NCBI GenBank assembly: GCA_032622095.1 | Contig: CP136061.1 | Coordinates: 5,280,734 to 5,344,733 of the forward strand | From: Siphonodentalium dalli | Taxonomy: Eukaryota; Mollusca; Scaphopoda; Gadilida; Siphonodentaliidae | Direction of reading: 5' to 3' | Length of the DNA: 64,000 bases | In this document: piece by piece, positions 22,708 through 34,411 of the stretch | How the letters are laid out: each line of letters starts with the position of its first letter | How positions within the stretch are numbered: position 1 is the stretch's first letter | The notes under the pieces: generated by a model | What the model was told of the DNA's origin: nothing | What the model saw: the letters and a program-made list of their open reading frames with translations, nothing else | The model's database searches: none | Position numbers and translations under genes: made by a program

Positions 22708-23589
22708 AGTGTTGCCAAGAGTGACATGTATGGAAGTTTTTCCAACTCTTTAGGGTGCGTTCTCACAACTAGCAGAATTGACTGGCGATCTGTCATGAAT
22801 TATTCATATTTGACTATCCATTGCACATTCTTGAATGCCACTTATCGCAGAATGAGTGTCTTCGACTGTTTTATCCTATATTGGAGCGGCGAAATGCCAC
22901 GAGTTATTGCATGATTGATTCTCATAATATATTAGAATCAATTTTTTTAGCACACTTAAGTTGTGTAACAACTATATAGGGAATTACATATATCTCACGA
23001 TATTGCTATTGTAAATGTAAGCAATTCATATCATACATTGTCGCACATAATTCGCACCTACGCTCGTAATAAAAACATTTGCTTACCTCTATTTTGAAGA
23101 ATTATAGCTAATATCATAAATATGTAAACTTTGCGGTACTTGTATGTTGCGTATATAATACCACAATGATTAGCAGCTTGTCAAATTGTGAGTAAGTGTT
23201 ATTATAGCTGCACAAAGGTAATCGGGTAGCTCCATAGCAACGGTTGCCAAGCAGTTTTGTACCAGACCAATATTGTCCATACACACTCGCTAAAATTATA
23301 TGATATAAAGTTAACGCGGAAGATTGTCATAATCAACTTTCAGATAGTGTTATATCATAGAAATGCTTCTCGTGTCATTGTAACCATCAATTATAGTAAT
23401 CAAAACAAATAACCCATTGTTTTTTTTTTTTGCATTATATTTACGCTACTCCATCATCTTCTGGCCTATACTTTTTGTTTTGCAATCCTTAGAATTGTTA
23501 TATATATATTCAGAGTGATTTATCACTTTATATTTTCTTGTCAAAGTACATTTTATAATAAAAAAAATACACACATCTCAATAAAATGT
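22708..23589. other. Intergenic, nothing recognised
   Basis: AT-rich; a near-palindromic 'gcaacggttgcc' at 23239-23250 resembles part of an X-box. No gene. Confidence 0.35.
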
Positions 23590-23948
23590 CGATACACGCA
23601 GCCAATAATAGGGACTTTCAAACAAATGGCGGCCATTTTATCCGCCATTTTGATTCTACCCAACTATAACGGACACATGAGTCAATGGATATATAGCCTG
23701 ATCCCTTTTCAGTACAAATAGGTACATAAAACATTGTTTTTCGATCAGAAACTGAGTCATAACGATGCATACTTGTTGGGATTGAGAGAAAAACAAGAGT
23801 TGTTGTCAAAACGGTTGCCATGGCAACCATGGGCATTCTCCAGCTTGGCATGATATCAAACATGTCTTATTTTTATATGTAGTACATGCGTGTCGAGTTT
23901 GGTGCTTTTACCATAAAATGCACGATTGTGTCATCTATCCGCCCACTA
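23590..23948 (+). repeat. X-box-bearing dispersed repeat, best copy
   Basis: Related pieces occur at 9430-9610 (reverse), 16016-16120 (reverse) and 20420-20600 (forward). Landmarks are 'gccgccattttgattctac', an RFX-type palindrome, 'ggtgcttttaccataaaatg' and 'gtgtcatctatccgcccac'. It abuts cassette array 2, as the 9430 copy is embedded in array 1, so the two families are physically linked. Confidence 0.6.
23813..23828. promoter_or_regulatory. Perfect X-box palindrome (RFX site)
   Basis: GGTTGCCATGGCAACC is a perfect palindrome and a full match to the X-box bound by RFX transcription factors, which control ciliary genes in animals. It sits inside a dispersed repeat, not near a recognised gene. 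Confidence 0.5.
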
Positions 23949-25290
23949 CAACGTCACTTTAGAAAATTTTAACACGCACCATTATCTTAGTCGTAAAACG
24001 TTACCCATGTCAGACCGCCTTGGTGCCATCTTGACTATACCCTTAAAGTTATATATAGAACACAGACAGATATTCGCAAATATTTGATTCATTGTATCAT
24101 TTGAGAAGAACGTGTATGAGTTTGATGGTAATTTGCACTAAGCATATTTTTATCAGTTTTGGTGACCCTCCCGTCCCTATTCCGGACTCAAGCTGCGCCA
24201 CTTTTGACATCATTAAACCACCCACTTAGACTCACTATAGAGATGAATGTATATAAAATTGGTGAAAATTGGCGTGTATGCAAATTCGTATCAAATTTAG
24301 GGCCATCATTGCATATCTCTCACCCAAACGGCACCAATTTGGCGCATTTACACCACACGATTATAATACTCGTATCACGGAGAAGAATATGTATCAATCA
24401 GGAGTAAATCGGCGCTAAATATATTGTTTATCAATGTTTGTGTCCCTCTCACCCTGACTCGAATGGCCCCACTTTTGACATTTTAAACCACACAATTAGA
24501 CTCCTGATATCATGGAGATTATTATTTGTAAGTTTGGTGCTAATCCGCGACTAAACAAATTTTTATCAAATTTAGTTCCCACCCCACCCACCCCCATCTC
24601 TCACCAAAAACAGCACCAATATGACGTCTTTAAATTAACACGATTAGATTCCTCATATCATGGATAAGAATGTTGCTCTAAGAATGTTGGCGCTAAAAAT
24701 ATTGTGTATCAATTTTGGTGCCCCTCTCATTTTCAGTGCACCCCTGACTTATTTTGACAACTTTTAGACACACCATTAGACACATCATACCGTGGGGATG
24801 ATTTTGCATAAGTTTTGTGGAAATCCGCGACTAAACCAATTCTTATCAGTACACACCCACCCACCCCAAATATCTCATCCAAACGACACCAATTTGGCGC
24901 CATTAAATCACACAATAAGATTCCTTATATCGTGGAGAAGATCTCAGAAGAATGTGCATCGGCGCTAAATTTATTTTTGATAAATTTTGGTGCCCCTTCC
25001 AGGCATCCCTGGCTCGAACGGCGCGACTTTGGCATATCTAAACCACACCGTTATATTTCTCGTTTTATATATAAGTTTGGTGGCATTCGGCGACAATTGT
25101 TTTTCTGCTCCTCCCCCTTTTCTGCCCCTGACAACAACGGCGTCACTTTAGAACATTCTAACCCACACCATATTATCTTTCTCGTAAAAAGGTACCCCTG
25201 TTAGACCCCTTTTGTGCCATCTAGGTGGTCCCCTGTGAATTTCTATAGAACACAGACAGACAGACATACATTCGCAAATATAGATATAGA
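23949..25290 (+). repeat. AATCGGCG cassette array 2
   Basis: About nine half-units with the landmarks listed for the first array, bounded by 'cgtcactttagaa' blocks at both ends and closing with the '(acag)n..attcgcaaatata' end near 25250-25285. Small frames within it (for example 24815-25204) are by-products of the repeat. Confidence 0.7.
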
Positions 25291-25739
25291 TTACTGCGGT
25301 CAAAATATTATGTGAGACTCACATAAGGTATCGAGTACAATATACCACTATATTACAATAGTGTGTGCGAGTTCTTGGCGAGAAAGAAAATAATAAGTTT
25401 GTCACATGTGGCTTGATTGACCAATGGAAAACAAAACAATGCGAGCAAATATCGATCGGAGACACTCCTTTATGATTTATTGCCAGGGGGTTCACTTCGA
25501 TTAGCGGTCATCGATATATATTAAATAATCGCTCAGGAAATTCGGTTATGATCCATCGATGCTCTAGTATGTTCCAACACTTCAGTTCGTACAATGTACC
25601 TGGAAGAACGATCGACCTATTTTATACTCGAAATTACGATCTGGGTCCATTCTTTCGATGAACCATTGTGTACAGAGTTTTAATTACTGAAAATCACCCA
25701 CGAAGTACAGGCTTATGCGAATCTTATTTGGTGGGAATA
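25291..25739. other. Intergenic between cassette arrays
   Basis: No gene. Contains 'atcgatatata' and several ATCGAT sites but no recognised element. Confidence 0.3.
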
Positions 25740-26020
25740 CCAGGGAATCTATAAATTAATTTTGATAAAACAGGATTATATAAAAGTTTCATGGCAATCG
25801 GCGGCAAACATTTTTTCTACCCCTCCCCCTGATAACGGCGTCACTTTAGAAAATTCTAACCCAAACCATATCTTTCTCGTAAAAAGTTACCCCTAGTAGA
25901 CCGTCTGGTACCATCTAGATGGTCCATCGGCACTAAACTTAGTTTATATATACATTTTGGCGCCCCTCTCCACTTCCGTGCATCCCTGACTCGAACGGCG
26001 CCACTCTTAAAGCCGCAGCT
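25740..26020 (+). repeat. AATCGGCG cassette fragment
   Basis: Carries 'ggcaatcggcggcaaa', 'ccctccccctg', 'cgtcactttagaa' and 'ctgactcgaacggcgccac' in family order, with internal deletions. Confidence 0.6.
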
Positions 26021-26245
26021 ACCCTCGTGTGAGTGGTTTAGATTTCGTTCGTTAATTATGACTGTGTATGGTCATTTTATGGATAATGTGTGCAGACACA
26101 TGACTAGATGGTCTCCGTTGACAGTAGATGTCAACCTTGGAATTTGAAACTCCCAGATTCACCACCGCCCCAACAATCTGTGGTACCTCTGATTTTTTTA
26201 GGGTCACTGCAAAATACTAACAGCTCGAGGTCTAATTCCATGCAA

Positions 26246-26628
26246 ATTGTGCAGGCCTCGATTGAACATGCCATCGGATAGAGAATGTGTAGGCCTCGAT
26301 TGAACTAGCCATCGGATAGAGTATGTCTAGGCCTCGATTGAACTCGCCATCGGATAGAGAATGTGTAGGCCTCGATTGAACTGGCCATCGGATAGAGAAT
26401 GTGTAGGCCTCGATTGAACTTGCCATCGGATAGAGAATGTGTAGGCCTCGATTGAACTGGCCATTGGATAAAGAATGTGTAGGCCTCGATTGACCTGGCC
26501 ATCGGATAAAGAATCTGTAGGCCTCGATTGAACTGGCCATCGGATAAAGAATGTGTAGGCCCCGATTGAACTGGCCATCGGATAAAGAATGTGTAGGCCT
26601 CGATTGACCTGGCCATCGGATAGAGAAT
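26246..26628. repeat. 38-bp minisatellite, about ten units
   Basis: Unit landmarks 'aggcctcgattgaac' and 'ccatcggataga' recur every 38 bp (for example 26291 and 26329) with few variants (ga/aa, ctgg/cttg). As 38 is not a multiple of three and no unit carries a stop, all minus-strand frames stay open; the resulting peptides (LYPMASSIEA type) are artefacts. Confidence 0.95.
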
Positions 26629-26865
26629 GGGACACTCTGGACCATGAGTGAGAAAAGTTTGAAATCTGAACATGGAAACAGCAAAATTTGTAGAATCTAC
26701 ACTTATATCCAGCTCTCCAAGTGTTGTAGATATAAATGTTTTATATAAATAGCCCGTATAACTTTGGAAAATTTCCAACAGATGCTGATTTCATGCCCGT
26801 GTTCAGACTGATAGGCTTTCCAATTCTCGGTGAAAGGGCTTTCATTTTAATGATATCCCCGTCGC

Positions 26866-26965
26866 TAATGTGGTTATGTCGTGGATAAGATCATCGCAGT
26901 CTGGCAATAAGACGGTGGCCCTGGTTCGAACCCCGACATGTGTGACTTGATCTGAGTTGAGGGAC
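26866..26965 (+). mobile_element. tRNA-like SINE head, distinct from the 22108 family
   Basis: A tRNA-shaped segment: A-box-like 'gtggttatgtcgtggataag' and a good B box GGTTCGAACCC at about 26931-26941, with a GTCG/CGAC pair at the ends. The T-arm stem is poor, so it is not a credible functional tRNA. The downstream body and tail are not defined. Confidence 0.45.
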
Positions 26966-27084
26966 ATCTCATTGTGCCATTCTGATTGATACAATATTAT
27001 AATAAATGAGATTTTATTCACCGACTTAAGCACATTTGAAGCAATGGACACTCACAATGAGTCCGTGCCTCCATAATTATGATC

Positions 27085-27240
27085 TATATTTACATAAAAG
27101 TTTGTTAGAAATCGGCGACAAAAGTATTTATTATTTTGACGTCCACCCCACCCAACCACCACCTCACTCGAGCAACGCGACTTATATGTGTCTTTAAACC
27201 ACACATATAAGTGTTGTGGCGATCGGCGCCAAAATCCACA
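27085..27240 (+). repeat. AATCGGCG cassette fragment
   Basis: Short piece with 'gttagaaatcggcgacaaa', a C-rich block, 'cactcgagcaacgcgac' and 'tttaaaccacaca', in family order. Confidence 0.55.
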
Positions 27241-28509
27241 AAATTATGTAGCCAATTATACAGATGGAAATATCAAGATCAACGCAAAGGTATTTTGTAA
27301 GATGTTGTAATTAGCAGTTTTTTTGAGATACAAATTAAGAAAAAGTACCATATGACCTTGGCAACAATATCTAATTGTTCCATATTTGGGTGCTTAATAT
27401 TTTTGCTTTGGGTTCTATTTTTTCAATGAAAGGGGAAGAACTATATAGAGTTATTTCCCCTGCAAAAAAACTTCAATCTTGATGACAAAACTCAACAAAA
27501 ACAACATGTCCACAGTTTATTACACCGGATAAGTTGATAATACCATGTTTTAGAGCTTCCTCTTTCAAATGGTATATAATATGGCATATATTTTATATAA
27601 AGTAATCTGGGGGTTCGAACGTTACGTGGGCCTTTAACTACAAACACAGGTAACGTTCATAAACTGATTGTTTTCATAGAGCAGTTTCGCTTTGGCAAGG
27701 CACCACATATACACAGAGCGACACGATGTGTAAATGGTAAATGGGTTTGTCGATACGGCACGAGTGCTGTCGCGGAAGGATAGAACGAGAGGCGCTTGTA
27801 TATCGGCAGTTGCAAATAACAGTTAATACATGAAAGTTGCACATTAGAATAAAATACATGCAATATGTATATCTACGATATGTATAATCCTTAGTAGAAG
27901 ATAAATTAATACTTTCAACGTATATTCCTCCATATTGCCATTCTGTCTTTTTATAGAAAGAATAATCGGATCATGTTGCACACGCGCGGAATTGATTATA
28001 CACATCGTGTCGTTCTGTGTTTATTACACGCTTCGCGTCCTAGAATCCGTGCATTCAAAATACAGACTAAAACGATTTATTTAGGCACATAGAGGGCGTT
28101 TTTTTGTCATGTATGATGATGCTTTTATTTTATAGCTCCGGTTTCGTGGTTGAGGCGAACGTCACGTCATGTACGGTATTTTACGTCAACGAGATGCGCA
28201 TGGAACGTATGTTCCATACGGATTTGTAAATATGGCACAGCAATAACAATGTACTTCTGGGAACAAGCGTGTAATAAAATTCAATATGTCATGGTCATGA
28301 TAATCACACACCAATGAACATGTTTATAAACATTACATTTACTTGAAACATAGGGCCCGTTCTGATTCGTACAGTGGTCACCTTGCTCCAAGCTGATAGT
28401 ATATTTGTTCTCCCTAGATGCATCATACATCACACACGTGTATTTCGCACTTGCTATTGTAATTGATCTATGATGCCAGAATATGAACAGTAATATGCAT
28501 ATCAAATGT
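27241..28509. other. Intergenic, nothing recognised
   Basis: About 1.27 kb without supported genes. 28140-28210 has several CpG and 'acgtcacgt'-type sites but no gene follows it. Confidence 0.35.
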
Positions 28510-28961
28510 GACCCACCATATCAAATCCAGTCGTAAGTCGGGATTTGTTTACCCTGTGCCAATGCATTCTCTTATATATGCGAGTCGACCATAGGTCGCC
28601 TCGCATATATAAGAGAATGCATTGGCCTAACAATTTTTACAATTTTAATAATTTTTTCTTGTATTCTTTAACAATTTTATAATTTTACCCATACAGAGCC
28701 CCAGACAAACATGAGCAGATGACACTCTTCTATATGCTTCTATAAATGTGTGGGGCTCCCTGCAGGGTAATGGATGTTTTTTATTTTATGTCCTAAAAAT
28801 TGTAAGAAACATTTATTTAAAAAAAATGATAACAAAATTGTTAGGCCAATGCATTCTCTTATATATGCGAGGCGATCTATGGTCGACTCGCATATATAAG
28901 AGAATGCATTGGCACAGGGTAAAACAATCCCGACTTACGACTGGATTTGATATGGCGGGTC
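28510..28961. mobile_element. Palindrome-within-palindrome element
   Basis: Two ~127-bp arms (28510-28637 and about 28836-28961) are inverted repeats with only a handful of differences. Each arm itself contains a 26-bp perfect hairpin (arms 28559-28584 and 28600-28625 in the left copy; the equivalents at 28845-28913 in the right) around a 15-nt loop. The ~200-bp spacer is AT-rich. A third, decayed copy of the small hairpin is at 48070-48138. No target duplication is clear. This has the form of a foldback or MITE-like element; the family is unknown. Confidence 0.75.
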
Positions 28962-29050
28962 TATTAACCCATAGAGAGCCCCACACAGTCTGGAGCAGAC
29001 GATACTATGTAGTTCACGCTTCCATCTGTGTGAGGCTCCCTGTGGGTTAT
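28687..29050. repeat. Pair of GAGCCCCA hairpins 280 bp apart
   Basis: Segments 28687-28767 and 28967-29047 are similar; each starts 'acccata.agagccccaca' or near it and ends with its complement 'tg.ggctccctg..ggt', making a ~17-bp stem with a ~45-nt loop. One lies in the spacer of the larger palindrome and one just outside it, so they are interlocked with it. Confidence 0.6.
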
Positions 29051-29110
29051 ATGATTTGATTGGACTACTAATTTTGCATGGCAGTATCATAATCGCATTA
29101 TTTATTTAAG

Positions 29111-30412
29111 TGTACTAATAATAATTATAAACCTTTAAATGTACTAATAATAATTATAAACCTTTAAGTGTACTAATAATAATTATAAACCATTAAGTGT
29201 ACTAATATTAATTATAAACCATTAAGAGTACTTATAATAATTATAAACCCTTAAGTGTACTAATAATAATTATAAACCTTTAAGTTTATTAATAATAATT
29301 ATAAACCTTTAAGTTTACTAATAATAATTATAAACCTTCAAGTGTACTAATAATAATTATAAACCTTTAAGTGTACTAATAATAATTATAAACCTTCAAG
29401 TGTACTAATAATTATTATCAACCTTTAAGTTGTCTAATAATAATTATAAACCTTTAAGTGTACTAATAATAATTATAAACCTTTAAGTGTACTAATAATA
29501 ATTATAAACATTTATGTGTACTAATAATAATTATAAACATTTAAGTGTACTAATAATAATGATAAACCCTTAAGTGTACTAATAATAATTATAAACCTTT
29601 AAGTGTACTAATAATAATTATAAACCATTAAGTTTACTAATCTTAATTATAAACCATTAGAGTACTTATAATAACTATAAACCCTTAAGTGTACTAATAA
29701 TACTTCTAAACCTTTAAGTGTACTAATAATAATTATAAACATTTATGTGTACTAATAATAATTATAAACATTTAAGTGTACTAATAATAATTATAAACCC
29801 TTAAGTGTACTAATAATAATTATAAACCTTTAAGTGTACTAATAATAATTATAAACCATTAAGTGTACTAATATTAATTATAAACCATTAGAGTACTTAT
29901 AATAATTATAAACCCTTAAGTGTACTAATAATACTTATAAACCTTTAAGTGTACTAATAACAATTATAAACCTTTAAGTGTACTAATAATAATTATAAAC
30001 CTTCAAGTGTACTAATAATACTTATAAACCTTTAAGTGTACTAATAATAATTATAAACCTTCAAGTGTACTAATAATAATTATAAATCTTTAAGTGTACT
30101 AATAATAGTTATAAACCATCAATTGTACTAATAATAATTATAAACCTTTAAGTGTACTAATAATTATTATAAACCTTTAAGTGTACTAATAATAACTATA
30201 AACCTTTAAGTGTACTAATAATAATTATAAACCCTTAAGTGTACTAATAATAATTATAAACCTTCCAGTGTACTAATAATAATTATAAACCTTTAAGTGT
30301 ACTAATAATAATTATAAACCTTTAAGTTTACTAATAATAATTATAAACCTTTAGGTGTACTAATAATAATTATAAACCTTTATGTGTACTAATAATAATT
30401 ATAAACCTTTCG
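29111..30412. repeat. 29-bp satellite array, about 45 units
   Basis: The unit (gtgtactaataataattat followed by aaacctttaa) repeats every 29 bp for about 1.3 kb, with scattered substitutions and few indels. Variant units recur in blocks: the order around 29160-29245 reappears near 29840-29930, showing higher-order duplication of multi-unit segments. Identical adjacent units leave no spacers, so it is not CRISPR-like. Confidence 0.97.
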
Positions 30413-30441
30413 GAGATGGCAACCATACTGGAATATATTAA

Positions 30442-30443
<2 letters not shown>

Positions 30444-30486
<43 letters not shown>
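30444..30486. repeat. (TA)n microsatellite
   Basis: Uninterrupted TA run between the satellite and the next dispersed repeat. Confidence 0.95.
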
Positions 30487-30487
<1 letters not shown>

Positions 30488-31352
30488 TAGCAGGTGACCC
30501 GACTTCGTCCGGTCTTTGACCTAGAATTGACCATTTTGAAGGTCAAGGTCAGATCGGGGTAACGATTTAACCCGTCAAAACACTCACTGGACAAAAGTAG
30601 CCCTAGGTATAAAATTTCGTCTAAATCTGTCCATTTTACCCGATTTGACCTTGAATTGACCACTTTGAAGGTCAAGGTCTGGTCTGGTTCACGATTTGAC
30701 CCGTCGAAAACAGTCGCCGGTAAAAAAGGACCCTAGGTATAAAATTTCGTCGAAATCCGTGCGTTTTACCCGATTTAACCTTGAATTTACCATTTTGAAG
30801 GTCAAGGTCAGGTCGGGGTAACGATTTGACGATTAGAAGGTCTCGCAAGGGATCAATTGAGGCCGAAGTGATTTCGAGTGACAAAAATGACGATGTCGGA
30901 AATAATAAGATATCTCGAACCCGGTGGTCGTAGAATTCGATTTTTCATGGGAAAATGGACAGACTCCACGCTTTAATTGTATTACTCAATTATCGAAGAG
31001 ACATAAACGCATTTACTAACAATTTTGCCAGCCTTGGGAAGATTCGTAGAAGCGAGTTCTATGCAATGGAAATCCATGCATATTTCCTATGTAACGGTTT
31101 AACAGAGTCTAAACGCTCGTTATCAACGACACTGCGGATACGACCGCTCTTTACCTATCACGCGATTAACCCCAACAATTCCAAGACGGCGGCAGTGGGA
31201 ATGGAGAATGAGTGCCCGGAGCTTCTCAAAAGAAATGCGACACTTCATATGGTTTTTACCCATAGATAGGAAGTTTGGTCGAAATCCGTCCGGCTGTTTT
31301 CCCAGCCATAGCTAACACACAAACAGACAGAAGTCCCAAAATATATATTAGA
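30487..31352 (+). repeat. Dispersed repeat with internal GGTCAAGGTC tandem units
   Basis: Starts 'ctagcaggtgacccgacttcg' and ends '...aacacacaaacagacagaag..atatatattagata'. Inside, three degenerate units (period roughly 150 bp) carry 'cattttgaaggtcaaggtc', 'cgatttgacccgtc' and 'ctaggtataaaatttcgtc'. The start resembles the terminus of the 7900/45018 family. The 104-codon frame at 30955-31269 has no known motif. Confidence 0.6.
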
Positions 31353-31374
31353 TAATATTTAAATTAATATTTTA

Positions 31375-31890
31375 ATTGGACGCTATGGTATTGGAACGTA
31401 CATACGTGAAAGCCAAGTGCAATATTCGTCAAAGATGTGGGAGTTCGTGAGTTGTCACTTTAGAACGTTAGACGTTAGAACGATGAACAAATTAGTGTGC
31501 ACAAGTGATCAATATTAGCCAGTTTCTTTGCATGTGGTGTAAAATCTATATCATTCTCGAAATTTGAAAAGACGTTGTGTGTCATAAATTTAAAGTTTAA
31601 ATGTTATAGTATATGCCAGACAAAGCCATTACTCAAGTAGACGCGGAGAGCTTGATGTGTCTTTCGTATAGAAAGTTCATTTCAATAGAACGTTGTTTGA
31701 TTAACCAAAGGCTAATGTTGGACCGCTCTCCAATTCTCATCTCTGACGATAAACCGGCGACTACAAAAGGGCACCAGTCTCATAAGAGTGATGATACACA
31801 ATATCCCAGAACAACAGGTATGTATTGGATAGTAAACGACATTTGTTATTGTCGTGTTGAGTACTTCATTCAGCGGTTTGCAATTAAAAA
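31375..31890 (-). repeat. Inverted copy of the 17975-18895 family
   Basis: The complement reproduces landmarks of that repeat in order: 'attggacgct', 'attcgtcaaa', 'gttagaacgat', 'tattagccagtttctttgca', 'cagacaaagc', 'caatagaacgttg', 'gcaccagtctcataag' and 'acaacaggtatgta'. Confidence 0.6.
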
Positions 31891-31967
31891 TCAAAAGTCC
31901 TCTTGCCAATCGATATTATGTTTATGAATAAGTGGCGACGATGATGAAGCTGCATCTGCCTTTAAGG

Positions 31968-32352
31968 CTACATACACAGGCAGACGATACATACACAGAC
32001 AGACGATACATACACAGACAGACGATACATACACAGACAGACGATACATACACAGACAGACGATACATACACAGACAGACGATACATACACAGGCAGACG
32101 ATATATACACAGACAGGCGATACATACACAGGCAGGCGATACATACACAGACAGACGATACACACACAGACAGGCGATACATACACAGACAGGCGATACA
32201 TACACAGACAGACGATACATACACAGACAGACGATACATACACAGACAGGCGATACATATACAGACAGACGATACAAACCCAGACAGACGATACATACAC
32301 AGGCAGACGATACATACACAGACAGGCGATACAAACCCAGGCAGACGATGCA
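31968..32352. repeat. 19-bp minisatellite, about 20 units
   Basis: Unit 'acatacacagacagacgat' repeats every 19 bp with a few a/g variants (cagacag or caggcag). All three minus frames and one plus frame stay open across it because 19 is not a multiple of three and no unit has a stop. The predicted peptides are not genes. Confidence 0.97.
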
Positions 32353-32444
32353 TTCTGGAATAAGTCCCAGATGCTAATACACATTGTTGGTTTCAAGTCT
32401 GCAAGTAACATTATCAGACCCCAGCTAGATCAGTGTCAGACACA

Positions 32445-32640
32445 AATCATTTGCATAGATTTGTTGGCAATCGGCGACAAAAGTGTTTTTGTTATCAACT
32501 TAGGTGCCTTTCCCTTCCCTGTCCCTGACTCAAACCGCACTAATTTAGCGTCTATTTAAACAACCTTACTCAAATAATTGTAGATGATTATTTATAAATT
32601 TGATGCAAATCGGCGACTAAAACTAAAACATTTATCACTT
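32445..32640 (+). repeat. AATCGGCG cassette fragment
   Basis: One and a half half-units: 'gttggcaatcggcgacaaa', 'ccctgactcaaac.gcac', 'tttaaacaac', 'gatgattatttataa' and 'gcaaatcggcgactaaa'. Confidence 0.6.
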
Positions 32641-33299
32641 GAACAGATATACGAATAAACACACATGCAGGACATGTTATATTCGATATAGACAAATAAA
32701 TACACAATACAGCGCAGTATATAGTAAGTGCTACATCAATGTTAAGTATACATATACAGTGTATACATATACAATATATATGTATATAATCACAATTATG
32801 TTGTAGGTTTTTATATTTGAACATATAATGTATGAATAATTACGTAGATAAGTATATCGTCAGAACAAGCCGATCTTATGTAATGGCTTGTCTGTTGATT
32901 AGTAGGAGCTGGAATTGTATACGGTGCTTTCAGCAACATGGGCACCATTAGTATCAAGGCACTGTCAATTTTAGTGAAGCAGGAAAGACTGCACATGTAT
33001 ATATAAACTACCGATATCCGACCAGTAGCGATGCGTTGTGCTTATTTAGCTACGGGGGTTCCATGTCGTTGTTGGATAGAAGTCTTAATATTATTAATAT
33101 TAAGAGTTTGTTCTATGGCACACGCTTTGTGGGGTGCTCGTTTATCGGACTTAGTGGAAACTTCATTGATGATGTCCATGCAGAGCAGTCTACCTTGTGG
33201 CGGTTCACAGATGTCAAGATAACGGTAACAAAAGCAAGCGAATATAACAGCCTAGAATACCTTGTATTAACCCGCTTTATATGAATTTGTTTGGGTTTA
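32641..33299. other. Intergenic; open frame 33036-33284 of unknown meaning
   Basis: An 82-codon plus-strand frame (33036-33284) has a balanced residue mix (LFYGTRFVGCSFIGLSGNF) that could be an exon, but no splice sites or domain support it. The rest is AT-rich. Confidence 0.25.
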
Positions 33300-33600
33300 T
33301 GGTGCCCATGTCCATTGCGAGCAATATTGAGGGCCAGTCATAATTGAGATAGATAAATTAAAACAGGGTAACCTAACAGACTAAATAGTGAACGACTTCC
33401 AACAAGGCATCGCCCATGGCATTTCAACAAAGGGCCATAACTTTGGTGAACATTTGGCAGGCGGAATCCAAATCCGAACCAGTAAACGTTTATACAAAAT
33501 TTCATTCCATTAAGTTCCGATCCACCAACACCAAAGTTATCACATGGAGACGAAGATTTGGAGCAACGTCATTCAACCCAACAGACTAAACTTTTAGTGA
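33300..33600 (+). repeat. Probable dispersed repeat
   Basis: Phrases 'aacaaagggccataactttgg' and 'caaaatttcattccattaag' are in the style of long invertebrate transposon-derived repeats; 'gggaccataactcccgcgaac' recurs at 33838. No second full copy here. Confidence 0.35.
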
Positions 33601-33895
33601 ATTTAGAGCGTCGCTATATGGCTTGGCATAACACCCGTGGTAACTTCATCAAGGGACGACCAAAAACAGCTTATAGCTTACTGTCGTCTCCGTTTCCAAC
33701 CGATATAACATGCCTGCAAATCTCCGATAACATACACCTCAATTTTATGTCAACTACGCTATTAATTTGTTATGTTTTATATATCTGTATGTATTGTCTT
33801 TGTGTTGGAATAAAGTATGTTTAAACAAAACAAAAAGGGACCATAACTCCCGCGAACACTGGCGGGCCACCCAAATTATAAATTATCAAATCGCA

Positions 33896-34160
33896 CTGGT
33901 GTTACACAGATAGCTTCGCAATGAGCCTCGCCCGGTATAAACTATCTGGACTATATAAAAACCCAGTTGGTGAATACGAGCCATGGTGTTACACAGATAG
34001 ATTCGCATTGAGCTATGCCCGGTATAAACTACATGGACTATATAAAAACCCAGTTGGTGAATACGAGCCCTGGTGCTCGACTTGAGCCTCGCCCGGTATA
34101 AATTACATTGACTGTATATAAACCCGTGAAGTTGGCAAGTACGAGTCCAGATCATTCGCG
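33896..34160 (+). promoter_or_regulatory. Three TATA-containing repeat monomers (copy B)
   Basis: Landmark 'tggtgttacacagatag' recurs at an exact 87-bp spacing (33898, 33985, then a shortened unit at 34072). Each unit has 'cggtataaa.ta' and a TATA-box-like 'ctatataaaa' or 'gtatataaa' (about 33951, 34038 and 34114) followed by 'ggtgaatacgagcc' or, last, 'ggcaagtacgagtc'. The sequence past the array is similar to that past copy A (788-935). It looks like a tandem-monomer promoter of a retroelement; activity is inferred. Confidence 0.5.
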
Positions 34161-34411
34161 TGTATTTTAGGAATGCCAACGGAAACGCATTCAACACGAG
34201 TTTCTTGGAATTGTGTGTTGATGATAGAAGTCTAGCGATCCATATTTGGCACAGAAAGACGACCGTGACCAGGAGTGATTACGCAATCTCGCTACACGGT
34301 AGAATTGCGCATGTCGTGATGTCCGTCCCGTCCGTCAGGGTGTCTGTTTGGTGACGTCCAGATGAAGACGTGTTTAACGTGACGTTATGACGTTTTTGGT
34401 AGGAGGCGCTT

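Noticed and set aside
26232-26778. Three overlapping minus-strand frames of 100-157 codons with repeated peptides
   Set aside because: Produced by the 38-bp minisatellite, which has no stop on that strand; no start context or conserved non-repeat part.
26866-26965. Functional tRNA gene
   Set aside because: B box is good but the T-arm and acceptor pairing are poor; better explained as a SINE head.
29111-30412. CRISPR-like regular repeats
   Set aside because: Units are directly adjacent with no unique spacers, and the genome is eukaryotic.
31891-32411. Four long overlapping open frames with cysteine/valine or histidine/arginine repeats
   Set aside because: They are by-products of a stop-free 19-bp minisatellite, whose period rotates through all frames.
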